A stretch of DNA of 64,000 nucleotides, from the NCBI RefSeq assembly GCF_051013375.1, contig NZ_CP142125.1. One strand, written 5' to 3'. Of the stretch, positions 1 to 7,768 are shown one piece after another. The notes beneath the pieces were generated by a model that worked only from the letters and a program-made list of their open reading frames with translations, was not told where the DNA came from and searched no databases. A program made the position numbers and the translations under genes. Numbering within the stretch: the stretch's first letter is position 1; every line of letters begins with the position of its first letter. The stretch is from Kordia algicida (GTDB lineage Bacteria; Bacteroidota; Bacteroidia; Flavobacteriales; Flavobacteriaceae).

Positions 1-705
1 ATATATCCTAAGCAAATGGAATCGTTTGGTTCTCGTTTGCGCTGGCAAGCACATTTTATTCAGAAATTTGAAATGGAAGACGAAATGGAATTTGTAAGTA
101 TTAATAAAGGATATCGCAAACTCAAAAAACGTGTTTCTGAGCGTTATATTGAAGCTTGGAAAAACGGAATGACAGGTTATCCATTGGTAGATGCTTGCAT
201 GCGTTGTTTGAAAGAAACCGGATATTTAAACTTTAGAATGCGCGCTTTGGTAGTGTCATTCTTTACACATAATTTGTGGCAACCTTGGCAGAAAGCAACG
301 GTTATTTTATCACAATACTTTTTAGATTTTGAACCTGGCATTCATTTTCCACAGATACAAATGCAAGCTGGAGAAACAGGCATTAACATGTTGCGCATGT
401 ATAATCCGACGAAAAACGGTATTGCACACGATCCGGAAGGGATTTTTATAAAAAAATGGGTTCCAGAATTGGCGGAATTGGATACTGCTTTTGTACACGA
501 ACCTTCTAAAATGACTCCGATGGAACAACAAATGGCTAACTTTATTCTTGGAAAAGATTATCCAAAACCAATTGTCAATTTACAAGAAACTAGAAAACAT
601 GCCAGTGACATATTATGGAATATGAAAGATGAAAACACGGTAATTGAAGAAAACTTCAGAATCTTACAAAAACACACACTTTCTAATAGAAAAAAGAGTT
701 CTTAA
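1..705 (+). CDS. Cryptochrome/photolyase family protein, C-terminal part (cut by window edge)
   Basis: The frame is open to the first base, so the N-terminus lies outside the window; about 234 residues remain. What is seen is the helical FAD-binding domain of the cryptochrome/photolyase family, with GYPLVDACMRCLKETGYLNF near the start, RMRALVVSFFTHNLWQPW after it, and the NMLRMYNPTK segment near the FAD pocket. It differs clearly from the second photolyase of this window (4166-5467), for example QIQMQAGETGINM in place of NVGNWQWVAGTG, so it belongs to another subfamily, perhaps a DASH-like or bacterial cryptochrome. The stop overlaps the next start (TAATG), indicating translational coupling. 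Repair against signalling cannot be decided without the N-terminal half. Confidence 0.85.
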   Translation: MYPKQMESFGSRLRWQAHFIQKFEMEDEMEFVSINKGYRKLKKRVSERYIEAWKNGMTGYPLVDACMRCLKETGYLNFRMRALVVSFFTHNLWQPWQKATVILSQYFLDFEPGIHFPQIQMQAGETGINMLRMYNPTKNGIAHDPEGIFIKKWVPELAELDTAFVHEPSKMTPMEQQMANFILGKDYPKPIVNLQETRKHASDILWNMKDENTVIEENFRILQKHTLSNRKKSS

Positions 706-1133
706 TGATTATCAACACGACATATACAGACAAAGAAGCTGCAAGACTCATTGATACACATTTGGGCGAATCTTTCTCGTTAATGCAACGTATCAAACTG
801 AAAGGAATCGGTTCAAAACGAATGATTATTAATGATGTAAGTCCAAAACTAAAACAATATTTAAATACGGTTGATGATTTAAGTTACGGAAGTATCGAAT
901 TGCGTCCGAAAGGAATTTTAATTCACATTCATAAAAAACTAACGAGCTTTTCTTGGATTGTTCCGTATCACAAATTACACATTTATACTTCGGCTTACTT
1001 TAGCATTCATGCGGAAGGAAATTTTATTCAATTCAAAAAAAATAAACTCTACAAAGAAAATAAAGCGTTTATTGAAAAGATGAAAACGCAAAAAAACTCA
1101 GTACTAAACATTACAGATTATTACGAAGGATGA
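705..1133 (+). CDS. Conserved hypothetical protein in photolyase cluster
   Basis: A 142-residue soluble protein with no signal peptide or membrane segment. I do not recognise a named domain. The sequence alternates beta-like stretches (IELRPKGILIHIHKKL, FSWIVPYHKLHIYTSAYF) with a charged C-terminal helix, suggesting a compact alpha/beta fold. It starts inside the photolyase stop codon (TAATG) and its own stop overlaps the next start (ATGA), so the three genes are very likely one translationally coupled operon. By position it may support photoprotection, but nothing in the sequence proves this. Confidence 0.7.
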   Translation: MIINTTYTDKEAARLIDTHLGESFSLMQRIKLKGIGSKRMIINDVSPKLKQYLNTVDDLSYGSIELRPKGILIHIHKKLTSFSWIVPYHKLHIYTSAYFSIHAEGNFIQFKKNKLYKENKAFIEKMKTQKNSVLNITDYYEG

Positions 1134-1408
1134 AACATAATTTAAACCCACGACAAGTTGATCGTGTTATAGAAATGGCTTGGGAAGATCGTACTACTTT
1201 TGATGCGATTAAGTTTCAGTTTGGACTCAAAGAGCAAGATGTAATCGATTTGATGCGAAATAACATGAAACGCTCTAGTTTTAAGTTATGGAGAAAACGT
1301 GTTTCTGGCAGAAAAACCAAGCATCAAAAAAAGCGTGATTTTATAGAAGGACGCTTTAAATGCTCGCGCCAGCGTAATATCAGTAATAACAAAATTTCGA
1401 AGCGCTAG
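1130..1408 (+). CDS. DUF2805 / TIGR03643 family protein
   Basis: A 92-residue basic protein. The N-terminal half (LNPRQVDRVIEMAWEDRTTFDAI and GLKEQDVIDLMR) matches my memory of the DUF2805/TIGR03643 family, a helix-turn-helix-like domain found mostly next to photolyases. The C-terminal half is rich in Lys and Arg (KLWRKRVSGRKTKHQKKR), consistent with nucleic-acid contact. The ATG overlaps the preceding stop by four bases. The biochemical function of the family is not known to me; a DNA- or RNA-binding helper of the photorepair genes is an inference. Confidence 0.75.
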   Translation: MKHNLNPRQVDRVIEMAWEDRTTFDAIKFQFGLKEQDVIDLMRNNMKRSSFKLWRKRVSGRKTKHQKKRDFIEGRFKCSRQRNISNNKISKR

Positions 1409-1421
1409 AGCTACATCCCAT

Positions 1422-1488
1422 TTTTGTTTAATATTTTGTTAAAAAATGTGAACGTTTTGTTATTAGTCTGATTTTTTTGTTTAACTTT
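1422..1488 (+). promoter_or_regulatory. Paired TTTTGTTTAA motifs upstream of folE
   Basis: TTTTGTTTAATATT at 1422-1435 and TTTTGTTTAACTTT at 1475-1488 lie 53 bases apart in the short gap before folE. The same motif occurs as a pair after the cluster (5479 and 5521). No clean TAnnTTTG box is visible here, so these may be regulator sites instead of core promoter. That a light-responsive MerR-type regulator binds them is only a suggestion from the kind of genes involved. Confidence 0.4.
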
Positions 1489-1518
1489 ATATCAAATAAA
1501 TTAAACATTTAAAAATAC

Positions 1519-2220
1519 ATGAAAACTGCTGACGTTTTAAATCATATGAATGGTACTGCTATTTCTCTAAATGGATTTAATCATGATGAGATTGGAGACG
1601 AACATTTACTTACGGGTATGGAAACTCCAATGCGTGCAGATGCTTTCAAAATGTCCGACGAAGAAAAGAAACAAAAAATCTCCTATCACTTCGCGGAAAT
1701 CATGGAAACGTTAGGACTTGATCTTAATGACGACTCATTAAAAGGAACTCCCAACCGAGTTGCAAAAATGTATATAGAAGAAATTTTCTCAGGTTTAAAT
1801 CCAATGAACAAACCAAAAGTAGCTTTGTTTGATAACAAATATCAATACAACCAGATGCTTATTGAGAAAAACATTCAATTTTACTCAAATTGTGAACATC
1901 ATTTTGTTCCAATCATGGGAAAAGCGCATGTAGCTTATATTTCTTCTGGAAAAGTCATTGGATTATCGAAACTTAACAGAATTGTTCAATATTACGCAAA
2001 GCGGCCTCAAGTGCAAGAACGCCTTACCAATCAGATCGCGACAGAATTATGCGAAATATTACAAACTGATGATGTAGCTGTAATTATTGATGCCAAACAT
2101 TTATGTGTTTCATCAAGAGGAGTCAAAGATGATTCTTCTACAACAATTACCTCTTATTATGGTGGTGTATTTAATACGCCAGAAAAAATTATAGAATTAC
2201 AAAACTTTTTAAACAACTAA
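1519..2220 (+). CDS. folE: GTP cyclohydrolase I
   Basis: FolE converts GTP to 7,8-dihydroneopterin triphosphate, the first step towards tetrahydrofolate and pterins. The 233-residue protein has the family core: NCEHHFVPIMG at 124-134 and KHLCVSSRG at 193-201, giving the zinc ligands Cys125, His128 and Cys196, plus the RIVQYYAKRPQVQERLT segment at 154-170. The first ~45 residues are a less conserved extension. It sits inside a photolyase cluster; photolyases can use a folate or pterin antenna, so cofactor supply for light harvesting is a plausible role (inference). A 67-codon gene follows after three bases. Confidence 0.96.
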   Translation: MKTADVLNHMNGTAISLNGFNHDEIGDEHLLTGMETPMRADAFKMSDEEKKQKISYHFAEIMETLGLDLNDDSLKGTPNRVAKMYIEEIFSGLNPMNKPKVALFDNKYQYNQMLIEKNIQFYSNCEHHFVPIMGKAHVAYISSGKVIGLSKLNRIVQYYAKRPQVQERLTNQIATELCEILQTDDVAVIIDAKHLCVSSRGVKDDSSTTITSYYGGVFNTPEKIIELQNFLNN

Positions 2221-2223
2221 GGA

Positions 2224-2427
2224 ATGGCAACTATTTTCTCAGAAGTAACCGATTTTGAAAAAACAAAATTTATCTCTAGAAGTGATAAAATCACGGCTTC
2301 TCGTGAAGCAAAACGCTTAATTTTAAGTTTAAACGAAATTTACAAGCAAAAGAAAGATCCTGCAATCATGGAAATCATGAAAAGACTTACAACATTAAAG
2401 CGTAAGTACGAAAAGCGATTAAAATAA
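2224..2427 (+). CDS. Small charged hypothetical protein downstream of folE
   Basis: A 67-residue, Lys-rich, probably all-helical protein with no signal peptide, beginning three bases after the folE stop and so almost certainly co-transcribed. The C-terminal half (EIMKRLTTLKRKYEKRLK) looks like a basic amphipathic helix. I do not recognise a family. It is kept as a gene because of the tight spacing, an ATG start and the absence of any competing frame. Confidence 0.6.
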   Translation: MATIFSEVTDFEKTKFISRSDKITASREAKRLILSLNEIYKQKKDPAIMEIMKRLTTLKRKYEKRLK

Positions 2428-2454
2428 TTTCTTAACCCAAAGAAAATGTAACAG

Positions 2455-2487
2455 CAATGCTAGTAGTTATTCACACTACTAGCATTG
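2455..2487. repeat. Perfect 13-bp inverted repeat between operon parts
   Basis: CAATGCTAGTAGT (2455-2467) is followed by a 7-base loop and its exact reverse complement (2475-2487). Neither side has a T-tract, so this is not a textbook intrinsic terminator. It is followed by a short direct repeat of GCATTGTA. It could be an operator, an RNA processing site or a weak terminator before the SDR gene. Confidence 0.6.
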
Positions 2488-2533
2488 TAATGCATTGTAG
2501 TGATTTAAACCCAACAAACATCCACAAACTTAC

Positions 2534-3217
2534 ATGAAAAAAATTTTAGTAATTGGAGGTAGCAAAGGAATTGGTGCTGCCATTGTGCAAGCGCAATTAG
2601 AGCATCACAAAGTGATAAATATTAGTCGTACAAGTCCAGAAATTACATCCAATAACTTAACGCATTTTAGTTGTAATATTTTAGAAGATGAACTTCCTGA
2701 AATTGAGGCAGTAGACACACTTATCTATTGTCCGGGAAGTATCAATTTGAAGCCAATAGCACGATTAAAAGTAGAAGATTTTAAAAACGATTACGAAATT
2801 AATGTTCTTGGCGCTGTCAAAGCAATTCAGAAATATGTACCACTTTTAAAGAAAGGAAACAATCCAAATATATTACTGTTTAGTACAGTTGCCACACAAC
2901 TTGGAATGCCTTATCATGCCAGTATTGCTGCAGCAAAATCTGCGGTAGAAGGTTTGGTAAAAACCTTGGCGGCTGAATTTGCACCAACAATTCGTGTAAA
3001 TGCGATTGCGCCAACAATTACAAATACCGATTTGGCAAGCAAGCTGTTGCGAAATGATAAAATGATTGAAAGTATTAAAGATCGTCATCCGCTAAAGAAA
3101 TTTTTAGAACCGCAAGAAGTTGCAGACATGGCAGATTTTTTAATCTCTGACAAAGCACGTTCTACATCTGGACAAATTTTTACAATTGATTGTGGAATTG
3201 TAAGTGTAAAATTATAA
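2534..3217 (+). CDS. SDR family oxidoreductase with altered active site
   Basis: A 227-residue Rossmann-fold protein with the NAD(P)-binding glycine motif GGSKGIGAA at 8-16 and the later SDR segment RVNAIAP. The usual YxxxK active site is changed: the conserved Lys is K135 in SIAAAKSAVEG, but the position four residues before it is Ile131, with a Tyr only at 127. I recall SDRs of photolyase clusters with the same HxSIAAAK signature, so this looks like a family trait and not a random mutation. The real reaction, and whether it is an active dehydrogenase, is unknown. It lies four bases before tspO. Confidence 0.85.
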   Translation: MKKILVIGGSKGIGAAIVQAQLEHHKVINISRTSPEITSNNLTHFSCNILEDELPEIEAVDTLIYCPGSINLKPIARLKVEDFKNDYEINVLGAVKAIQKYVPLLKKGNNPNILLFSTVATQLGMPYHASIAAAKSAVEGLVKTLAAEFAPTIRVNAIAPTITNTDLASKLLRNDKMIESIKDRHPLKKFLEPQEVADMADFLISDKARSTSGQIFTIDCGIVSVKL

Positions 3218-3220
3218 ACT

Positions 3221-3682
3221 ATGAAATTTTTCATCCGATTAGTCCTTTTTCTAATCATTAACTTTGGTGCTCTAGGAATAGGAACCATCTTAATGAATGA
3301 TGGACCAAATACGTCATGGTACTTAGAATTAGAAAAAGCACCGTGGACGCCACCAGGCTGGGTATTTGGTTTTGCTTGGACAACCGTGATGATTTGTTTT
3401 TCAATTTACATGGCAAAATTAATAGCAATAAAAAACGATAAAACCGTTTGGATACCTTTCACAATTCAATTTATACTAAATGTTAGTTGGAATTATGTTT
3501 TTTTCAATCAACACATGGTTTCACTAGGAATGATTAACCTTGTATTACTACTTGTGTTAATTGCTTATATGACATTTAATTTTAAAAAACTACTTAAAGT
3601 ATACACCCTATTTATTTTACCTTACTTATTATGGCTCATAGTCGCCAATTCTTTAAATGGCTATATTTTATTTAACAACTAA
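3221..3682 (+). CDS. tspO: TspO/MBR family membrane protein
   Basis: A 153-residue integral membrane protein with five hydrophobic segments, as usual for TspO (tryptophan-rich sensory protein / peripheral benzodiazepine receptor homologue). The family signature is seen at about 33-56: WYLELEKAPWTPPGWVFG, followed by AWTTVM. TspO proteins bind porphyrins and haem-like tetrapyrroles and are linked to light and oxygen control of pigment genes, which fits a photoresponsive cluster. Its stop overlaps the start of the next gene (TAATG). Confidence 0.9.
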   Translation: MKFFIRLVLFLIINFGALGIGTILMNDGPNTSWYLELEKAPWTPPGWVFGFAWTTVMICFSIYMAKLIAIKNDKTVWIPFTIQFILNVSWNYVFFNQHMVSLGMINLVLLLVLIAYMTFNFKKLLKVYTLFILPYLLWLIVANSLNGYILFNN

Positions 3683-4176
3683 TGCACATGCAAAAATTTA
3701 GCACAAAAGGAATTGTGTATCGATTACACAGTAAACAAAATATTCCCATATCTCTTGACGAGGCATGGGATTTTTTATCAGATCCAAAGAATTTAAAAAC
3801 CATCACGCCAGATTATATGAGTTTTGATATACTAACGGAAGAACTCGGTAGTATGTATCCTGGGCAAATCATCCAATATATCGTAACGCCTGTTTTCAAT
3901 ATTAAAACACATTGGGTTACGGAAATCACGCACGTAAAAGACAAACATTATTTTGTAGATGAGCAACGCTTTGGACCTTATACAATGTGGCATCATAAAC
4001 ACTTTATCAGAGAAATTCCAGGCGGCGTAGAAATGGAAGATATCATTGATTATAAAATTCCGCTTGGCTTTCTAGGAAGGTTGATGCATCCGATTTTAGT
4101 AAAGCCAAAATTGAAAGAAATATTTGAATACAGAACAAAGAAATTAACTGAACTATTTGGAACTTATGAAGGATAA
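3682..4176 (+). CDS. SRPBCC family protein (polyketide cyclase/dehydrase-like)
   Basis: A 164-residue soluble protein of the START/SRPBCC superfamily. Seen features are the N-terminal VYRLHSKQNIPISLDEAWDFLSDPKNL, typical of the hydrophobic-ligand-binding SRPBCC fold, and the C-terminal IDYKIPLGFLGRLMHPILV helix region. Homologues are common in flavobacterial photolyase clusters, but the ligand is unknown. The start codon overlaps the tspO stop; a second ATG six bases further in (3688) is also possible. The 3' end overlaps the start of the photolyase gene. Confidence 0.85.
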   Translation: MHMQKFSTKGIVYRLHSKQNIPISLDEAWDFLSDPKNLKTITPDYMSFDILTEELGSMYPGQIIQYIVTPVFNIKTHWVTEITHVKDKHYFVDEQRFGPYTMWHHKHFIREIPGGVEMEDIIDYKIPLGFLGRLMHPILVKPKLKEIFEYRTKKLTELFGTYEG

Positions 4177-5467
4177 TTACGTACTTTTTTGGCATCGTAG
4201 AGACTTACGTATAGAAGATAATATTGGACTATACCATGCTTTGAACTCAGGAAAAAAAGTCATTCCGCTATTTATATTTGATAGTGATATTTTAGAAAAA
4301 TTACCAAAAGATGATGCACGTGTGACATTTATTTACGAAGAACTTGAAAAAATTAATACTACGCTGCAAAGTCATGATGCTTCCATCTTGGTAAAACATG
4401 GAAAACCGCTAGAAGTCTTGGAAGAAATTATCGGGAAGCATGAAATTTCAGCAGTATACACAAATCACGATTACGAACCTTATGCAATTGCAAGAGACAA
4501 AGAAGTTGGAGAACTTTTAGCTTCAAAAAACATCGAATTTAAAACCTATAAAGATCAAGTCATTTTTGAGCGTAATGAAGTCGTAAAAGCTGATGGCGAT
4601 CCGTACATTATATACACACCGTATTCTAAAAAGTGGTTGGATAAATTAACGAAAAACGATTATACAAGTGTTGATTGCGCTTCCTATTATAAAAATTATG
4701 CAAAAAAGTCTTTTAATTTCCCTTCGCTAAAAGATATTGGTTTTACAGCTTCTAGTATCAAAGTACTGCCATATACAATGGCAGAAAATATGATTGACAA
4801 TTATGAAGATACTCGAAATTTTCCTGCTATTGAAGGAACTTCAAGATTGAGTCCGCACTTACGCTTTGGAACCATAAGTGTTCGTAAATGTGTTCAAAAT
4901 GGTTTGCAATCTGAGAATAACGTTTTTTTAAAGGAATTAGTTTGGAGAGAATTCTTCATGCAAATTCTTTGGCATTTTCCAAAATCTGTCACAAACAATT
5001 TCAAATCGAAATATGACGGCATCAAATGGCGCAATGATGAAGATGAATACAAAGCTTGGTGTGAAGGAAAAACAGGTTATCCTTTGGTTGATGCGGGCAT
5101 GCGCGAATTAAATGAATCTGGCTACATGCACAACAGAGTTCGCATGATTACGGCAAGTTTCCTTTGCAAACACCTATTGATCGATTGGAAGTGGGGAGAA
5201 GCATATTTTGCAAAAAAATTACTAGATTTTGACTTGGCTCAAAATGTTGGAAACTGGCAATGGGTTGCTGGAACTGGCTGCGATTCTTCTCCATATTTCA
5301 GAATATTCAACCCAACATCACAAATCAAAAAGTTTGATAAAGATCATACATACATTAACAAATGGGCTTCAGATTATCAAGAATTAACCTATCCGTCTCC
5401 CATTGTAGAACATAAATTTGCACGCGAACGTTGTTTAAGCACTTATAAAAGTGGAATTGAAAGCTAA
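4166..5467 (+). CDS. phrB: Deoxyribodipyrimidine photolyase
   Basis: Light-driven repair of cyclobutane pyrimidine dimers. I place the start at the ATG at 4166 (433 residues), overlapping the previous gene by 11 bases; a TTG at 4157 would add three residues. The N-terminal alpha/beta antenna domain opens with YVLFWHRRDLRIEDN, and the C-terminal FAD domain contains EGTSRLSPHLRFGTIS, LVWREFFMQILWHFP and the active-site stretch NVGNWQWVAGTGCDS followed by PYFRIFNP. Length and motifs match class I CPD photolyases. It is the last gene of the coupled cluster and is followed by two copies of the TTTTGTTTAAC motif. Confidence 0.95.
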   Translation: MKDNYVLFWHRRDLRIEDNIGLYHALNSGKKVIPLFIFDSDILEKLPKDDARVTFIYEELEKINTTLQSHDASILVKHGKPLEVLEEIIGKHEISAVYTNHDYEPYAIARDKEVGELLASKNIEFKTYKDQVIFERNEVVKADGDPYIIYTPYSKKWLDKLTKNDYTSVDCASYYKNYAKKSFNFPSLKDIGFTASSIKVLPYTMAENMIDNYEDTRNFPAIEGTSRLSPHLRFGTISVRKCVQNGLQSENNVFLKELVWREFFMQILWHFPKSVTNNFKSKYDGIKWRNDEDEYKAWCEGKTGYPLVDAGMRELNESGYMHNRVRMITASFLCKHLLIDWKWGEAYFAKKLLDFDLAQNVGNWQWVAGTGCDSSPYFRIFNPTSQIKKFDKDHTYINKWASDYQELTYPSPIVEHKFARERCLSTYKSGIES

Positions 5468-5478
5468 AGAAAGTACTA

Positions 5479-5568
5479 TTTTGTTTAACCTTATTGGCTA
5501 TTTAACAAACAATTAACTAATTTTGTTTAACTTTCATGAAAATAACTTGAACAAAATATTTATATTTG
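5479..5568 (+). promoter_or_regulatory. Second pair of TTTTGTTTAAC motifs and a -7 box upstream of the FAS1 gene
   Basis: TTTTGTTTAACCTT at 5479 and TTTTGTTTAACTTT at 5521 are 42 bases apart, about four helical turns. The second copy is identical over 14 bases to the one before folE at 1475. TATATTTG at 5561-5568 fits the Bacteroidota -7 box TAnnTTTG for the FAS1 gene, though no good -33 box sits at the right distance. Confidence 0.45.
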
Positions 5569-5616
5569 TAATATCAATAAAAACTAATAGTTAAAAACAA
5601 AAAGCAATAAATTGTT

Positions 5617-6579
5617 ATGAAAAAGAAAACAACTTCAATCCTTATGGCTTTTATTATCGCAGTATTTACACTTACCTCATGTAGTAATGATGATGATAAC
5701 AATGTAGTCGTACAAAGCAACACAATCGCAGACATCGTAGTTAATAGTCCAAATTATAGCTCATTATTAGCCGCTTTAGAGCGTACAGATTTAACAGCAG
5801 TATTAGATGGATCAACAGAATACACTGTATTTGCTCCAGATAATGACGCTTTTGATGCATTTTTACAAGCAAACGGATTTGCTTCCTTAGAGGCAGTTCC
5901 AACAGATGTATTAACACAAGTTCTTTTAAACCATGTTGTAGCAGGTACAAATACTGCTAGCAATTTAAGCACAGGGTATGTAAAAACCTTAGCAGAAGAA
6001 AGTACTACAGGAAACAACCTTGATTTATACATAAATACTTCTACTGGAGTTGTATTAAATGGAGACGTAAACGTAGTCACAGCAGATATCACAGCAGATA
6101 ATGGTGTTGTGCACGCAGTGAATAAAGTAATAGGATTACCAACAGTAGTAACATTTGCTACGGCAGATTCAACTTTTGGAATCTTAGTACAAGCATTAAC
6201 AAGAGAAAGTTCATTTACTTATGTAGAAACATTAAGTTTAACCACTTCTCCTGCTCCATTTACAGTATTCGCTCCAACAGATCAAGCATTTGTTGATCTT
6301 TTAACGGAGTTAGAAGTTTCTTCCTTAGCAGATATTGATGCTGCAACATTAGAAGCTACACTAAACACACACGTAGTTGCAGGAGCAAACGTATTATCAT
6401 CAACACTCTCAGATGGAATGATGGTAAATACGTTGGGAGATAATTTTACTATCAATACTGAAGGTGGTGCATCGTTTACAGATCAAAATGGAAGAACTGG
6501 TGATATTATCGTTACCGACGTTCAGGCTGCAAATGGTGTCATTCATGTAGTAAGCAGAGTGATTTTACCGTCACTATAA
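5617..6579 (+). CDS. Lipoprotein with two fasciclin (FAS1) domains
   Basis: A 320-residue secreted lipoprotein. The signal sequence ends in the lipobox LTSC (Cys about residue 22), followed by an acidic SNDDDNN linker. Two FAS1 domains of about 130 residues follow: the first from TIADIVVNSPNYSSLLAALE to HAVNKVIGLP, the second from VTFATADSTFGILVQALTRE to VIHVVSRVILPSL. Each has the characteristic YTVFAPDNDAF or FTVFAPTDQAF motif and the NHVVAG/THVVAG motif. FAS1 proteins usually mediate adhesion; surface or matrix attachment is the likely role. A decayed copy of its 3' end lies just downstream. Confidence 0.92.
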   Translation: MKKKTTSILMAFIIAVFTLTSCSNDDDNNVVVQSNTIADIVVNSPNYSSLLAALERTDLTAVLDGSTEYTVFAPDNDAFDAFLQANGFASLEAVPTDVLTQVLLNHVVAGTNTASNLSTGYVKTLAEESTTGNNLDLYINTSTGVVLNGDVNVVTADITADNGVVHAVNKVIGLPTVVTFATADSTFGILVQALTRESSFTYVETLSLTTSPAPFTVFAPTDQAFVDLLTELEVSSLADIDAATLEATLNTHVVAGANVLSSTLSDGMMVNTLGDNFTINTEGGASFTDQNGRTGDIIVTDVQAANGVIHVVSRVILPSL

Positions 6580-6636
6580 TATTTAGGTTAATTAAGAATG
6601 AAAATTAAAAGTTTGTAAAACAGTTACACACGAATA

Positions 6637-6747
6637 AGATTTTGCAGATTTTACAATAGAACCGGTACTATAATTGTTACCGATGTTCAGGCAGTGAATG
6701 GTGTAATTCATGTTGTTAATAAGGTTATTTTACCTGATCTAAATTAG
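6637..6747 (+). pseudogene. Remnant of a second FAS1 gene (3' end only)
   Basis: The stretch encodes, without a start codon, TGTIIVTDVQAVNGVIHVV followed by NKVILPDLN and a TAG stop at 6745. This parallels the last residues of the intact FAS1 gene just upstream (GDIIVTDVQAANGVIHVV, then SRVILPSL). Upstream of 6664 the similarity breaks up with small indels. It is best read as what is left of a tandem duplication after deletion of nearly the whole copy. Confidence 0.8.
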
Positions 6748-6782
6748 GTGTATTAGATCAAACAAAACCATTTTTAAGACCG

Positions 6783-6819
6783 ATAAGGGCAACTATCTCA
6801 ATAGTTGTCCTTATTTTTT
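6783..6819 (+). terminator. Intrinsic terminator after FAS1 region
   Basis: ATAAGGGCAACTAT (6783-6796) and ATAGTTGTCCTTAT (6801-6814) form a 14-bp stem with one G-U pair and a CTCA loop, followed by five Ts. Confidence 0.9.
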
Positions 6820-6858
6820 ATGATAATTTTGTACCTTTTGATTCCCAAATGAGAATCA

Positions 6859-7692
6859 ATGAAACGTCTACTTATCCTGTTTTTATGTGGTATCAATCTG
6901 TGTCAAGCGCAAGAAATTGAATTTGATATTTATTTTGATTCGGGAAAGTTTACATTATCTTCTCAACATCAAAAAAAAATCAACACACAATTAGCTGATT
7001 TAGACAGTACCACAACTTATAATTTTGTGATTAAAGGCTATACTGATTTTGTAGATACTGAGCATTTTAACTTGGAATTGTCTGAAAATCGAGCAACAAC
7101 TGTCGCAAATTATTTAAAAGAACATTATGAATCTTTTATCAACTCCATTGAGCAGGAAGCAAAAGGTGAATTGCCTACAGAAACTACAAAACAAAACGAA
7201 CGCATTGGTGTAAAAAAGCACCGAAAAGTTTCCATTTCTGCTTCAAAAAACGATCATAAACCTAAAGTTGTTGAACGAAAAGAAAATATCTATGTTGTTC
7301 CAATTAATGAGTTGCGTGTAGGAAACACGTATGCACTAGGAAAAATTAACTTTAAAACTGGGAGAGTTACTTTGATAAAATCGTCCAAAAAGGAATTGGA
7401 AAAATTGGTGCGTTTTTTAAAGAAAAACAGAAATATACATATCGAAGTGCAAGGGCATGTTTGTTGTGGCGGCGATGACGATTCAGATGCTTTAAATAGT
7501 GAAACAGGCACAGAAACACTTTCTGTAGATAGAGCTCGATTTATTTACAAATATCTTATTAGTAGAGGAATTTCAAAAGAACGTCTTACTTACAAAGGAT
7601 ACGCTTTCAAAGCTCCGCTACGTTTTCCAGAAAAAGGAAGTCGTGATCGTAGTGCCAACAGACGTGTGGAAATTGAAATTACGAAAAATTAG
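6859..7692 (+). CDS. Secreted protein with two OmpA-like domains
   Basis: A 277-residue protein with a signal peptide (MKRLLILFLCGINLCQAQ). Two OmpA/MotB-like peptidoglycan-binding domains follow each other: one at about 20-95 (IYFDSGKFTL, then FNLELSENRATTVANYL), the other at about 150-277 (INFKTGRVTL, then LSVDRARFIYKYLISRGI and the terminal DRSANRRVEIEI). There is no transmembrane barrel, so it is probably a periplasmic protein tethering to peptidoglycan. The loop CCGGDDDSDALNSETG in the second domain is an unusual acidic insertion. It is flanked by terminators on both sides and so is monocistronic. Confidence 0.85.
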   Translation: MKRLLILFLCGINLCQAQEIEFDIYFDSGKFTLSSQHQKKINTQLADLDSTTTYNFVIKGYTDFVDTEHFNLELSENRATTVANYLKEHYESFINSIEQEAKGELPTETTKQNERIGVKKHRKVSISASKNDHKPKVVERKENIYVVPINELRVGNTYALGKINFKTGRVTLIKSSKKELEKLVRFLKKNRNIHIEVQGHVCCGGDDDSDALNSETGTETLSVDRARFIYKYLISRGISKERLTYKGYAFKAPLRFPEKGSRDRSANRRVEIEITKN

Positions 7693-7711
7693 TATTTTCC
7701 GAAGTTTACAA

Positions 7712-7752
7712 AAAAAATGAATTACTATTTTTTAAAAGGTAATTCATTTTTT
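7712..7752. terminator. Bidirectional terminator between the OmpA-domain gene and murA
   Basis: AAAAAATGAATTAC (7712-7725) and GTAATTCATTTTTT (7739-7752) form a 14-bp perfect stem with a 13-base loop, with an A-tract on one side and a T-tract on the other. It sits between convergent genes. Confidence 0.85.
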
Positions 7753-7768
7753 AATGAAGTAATTTTGT

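Noticed and set aside
5754..6092. 112-codon minus-strand ORF inside the FAS1 gene
   Set aside because: Antisense shadow of a well-supported lipoprotein gene.
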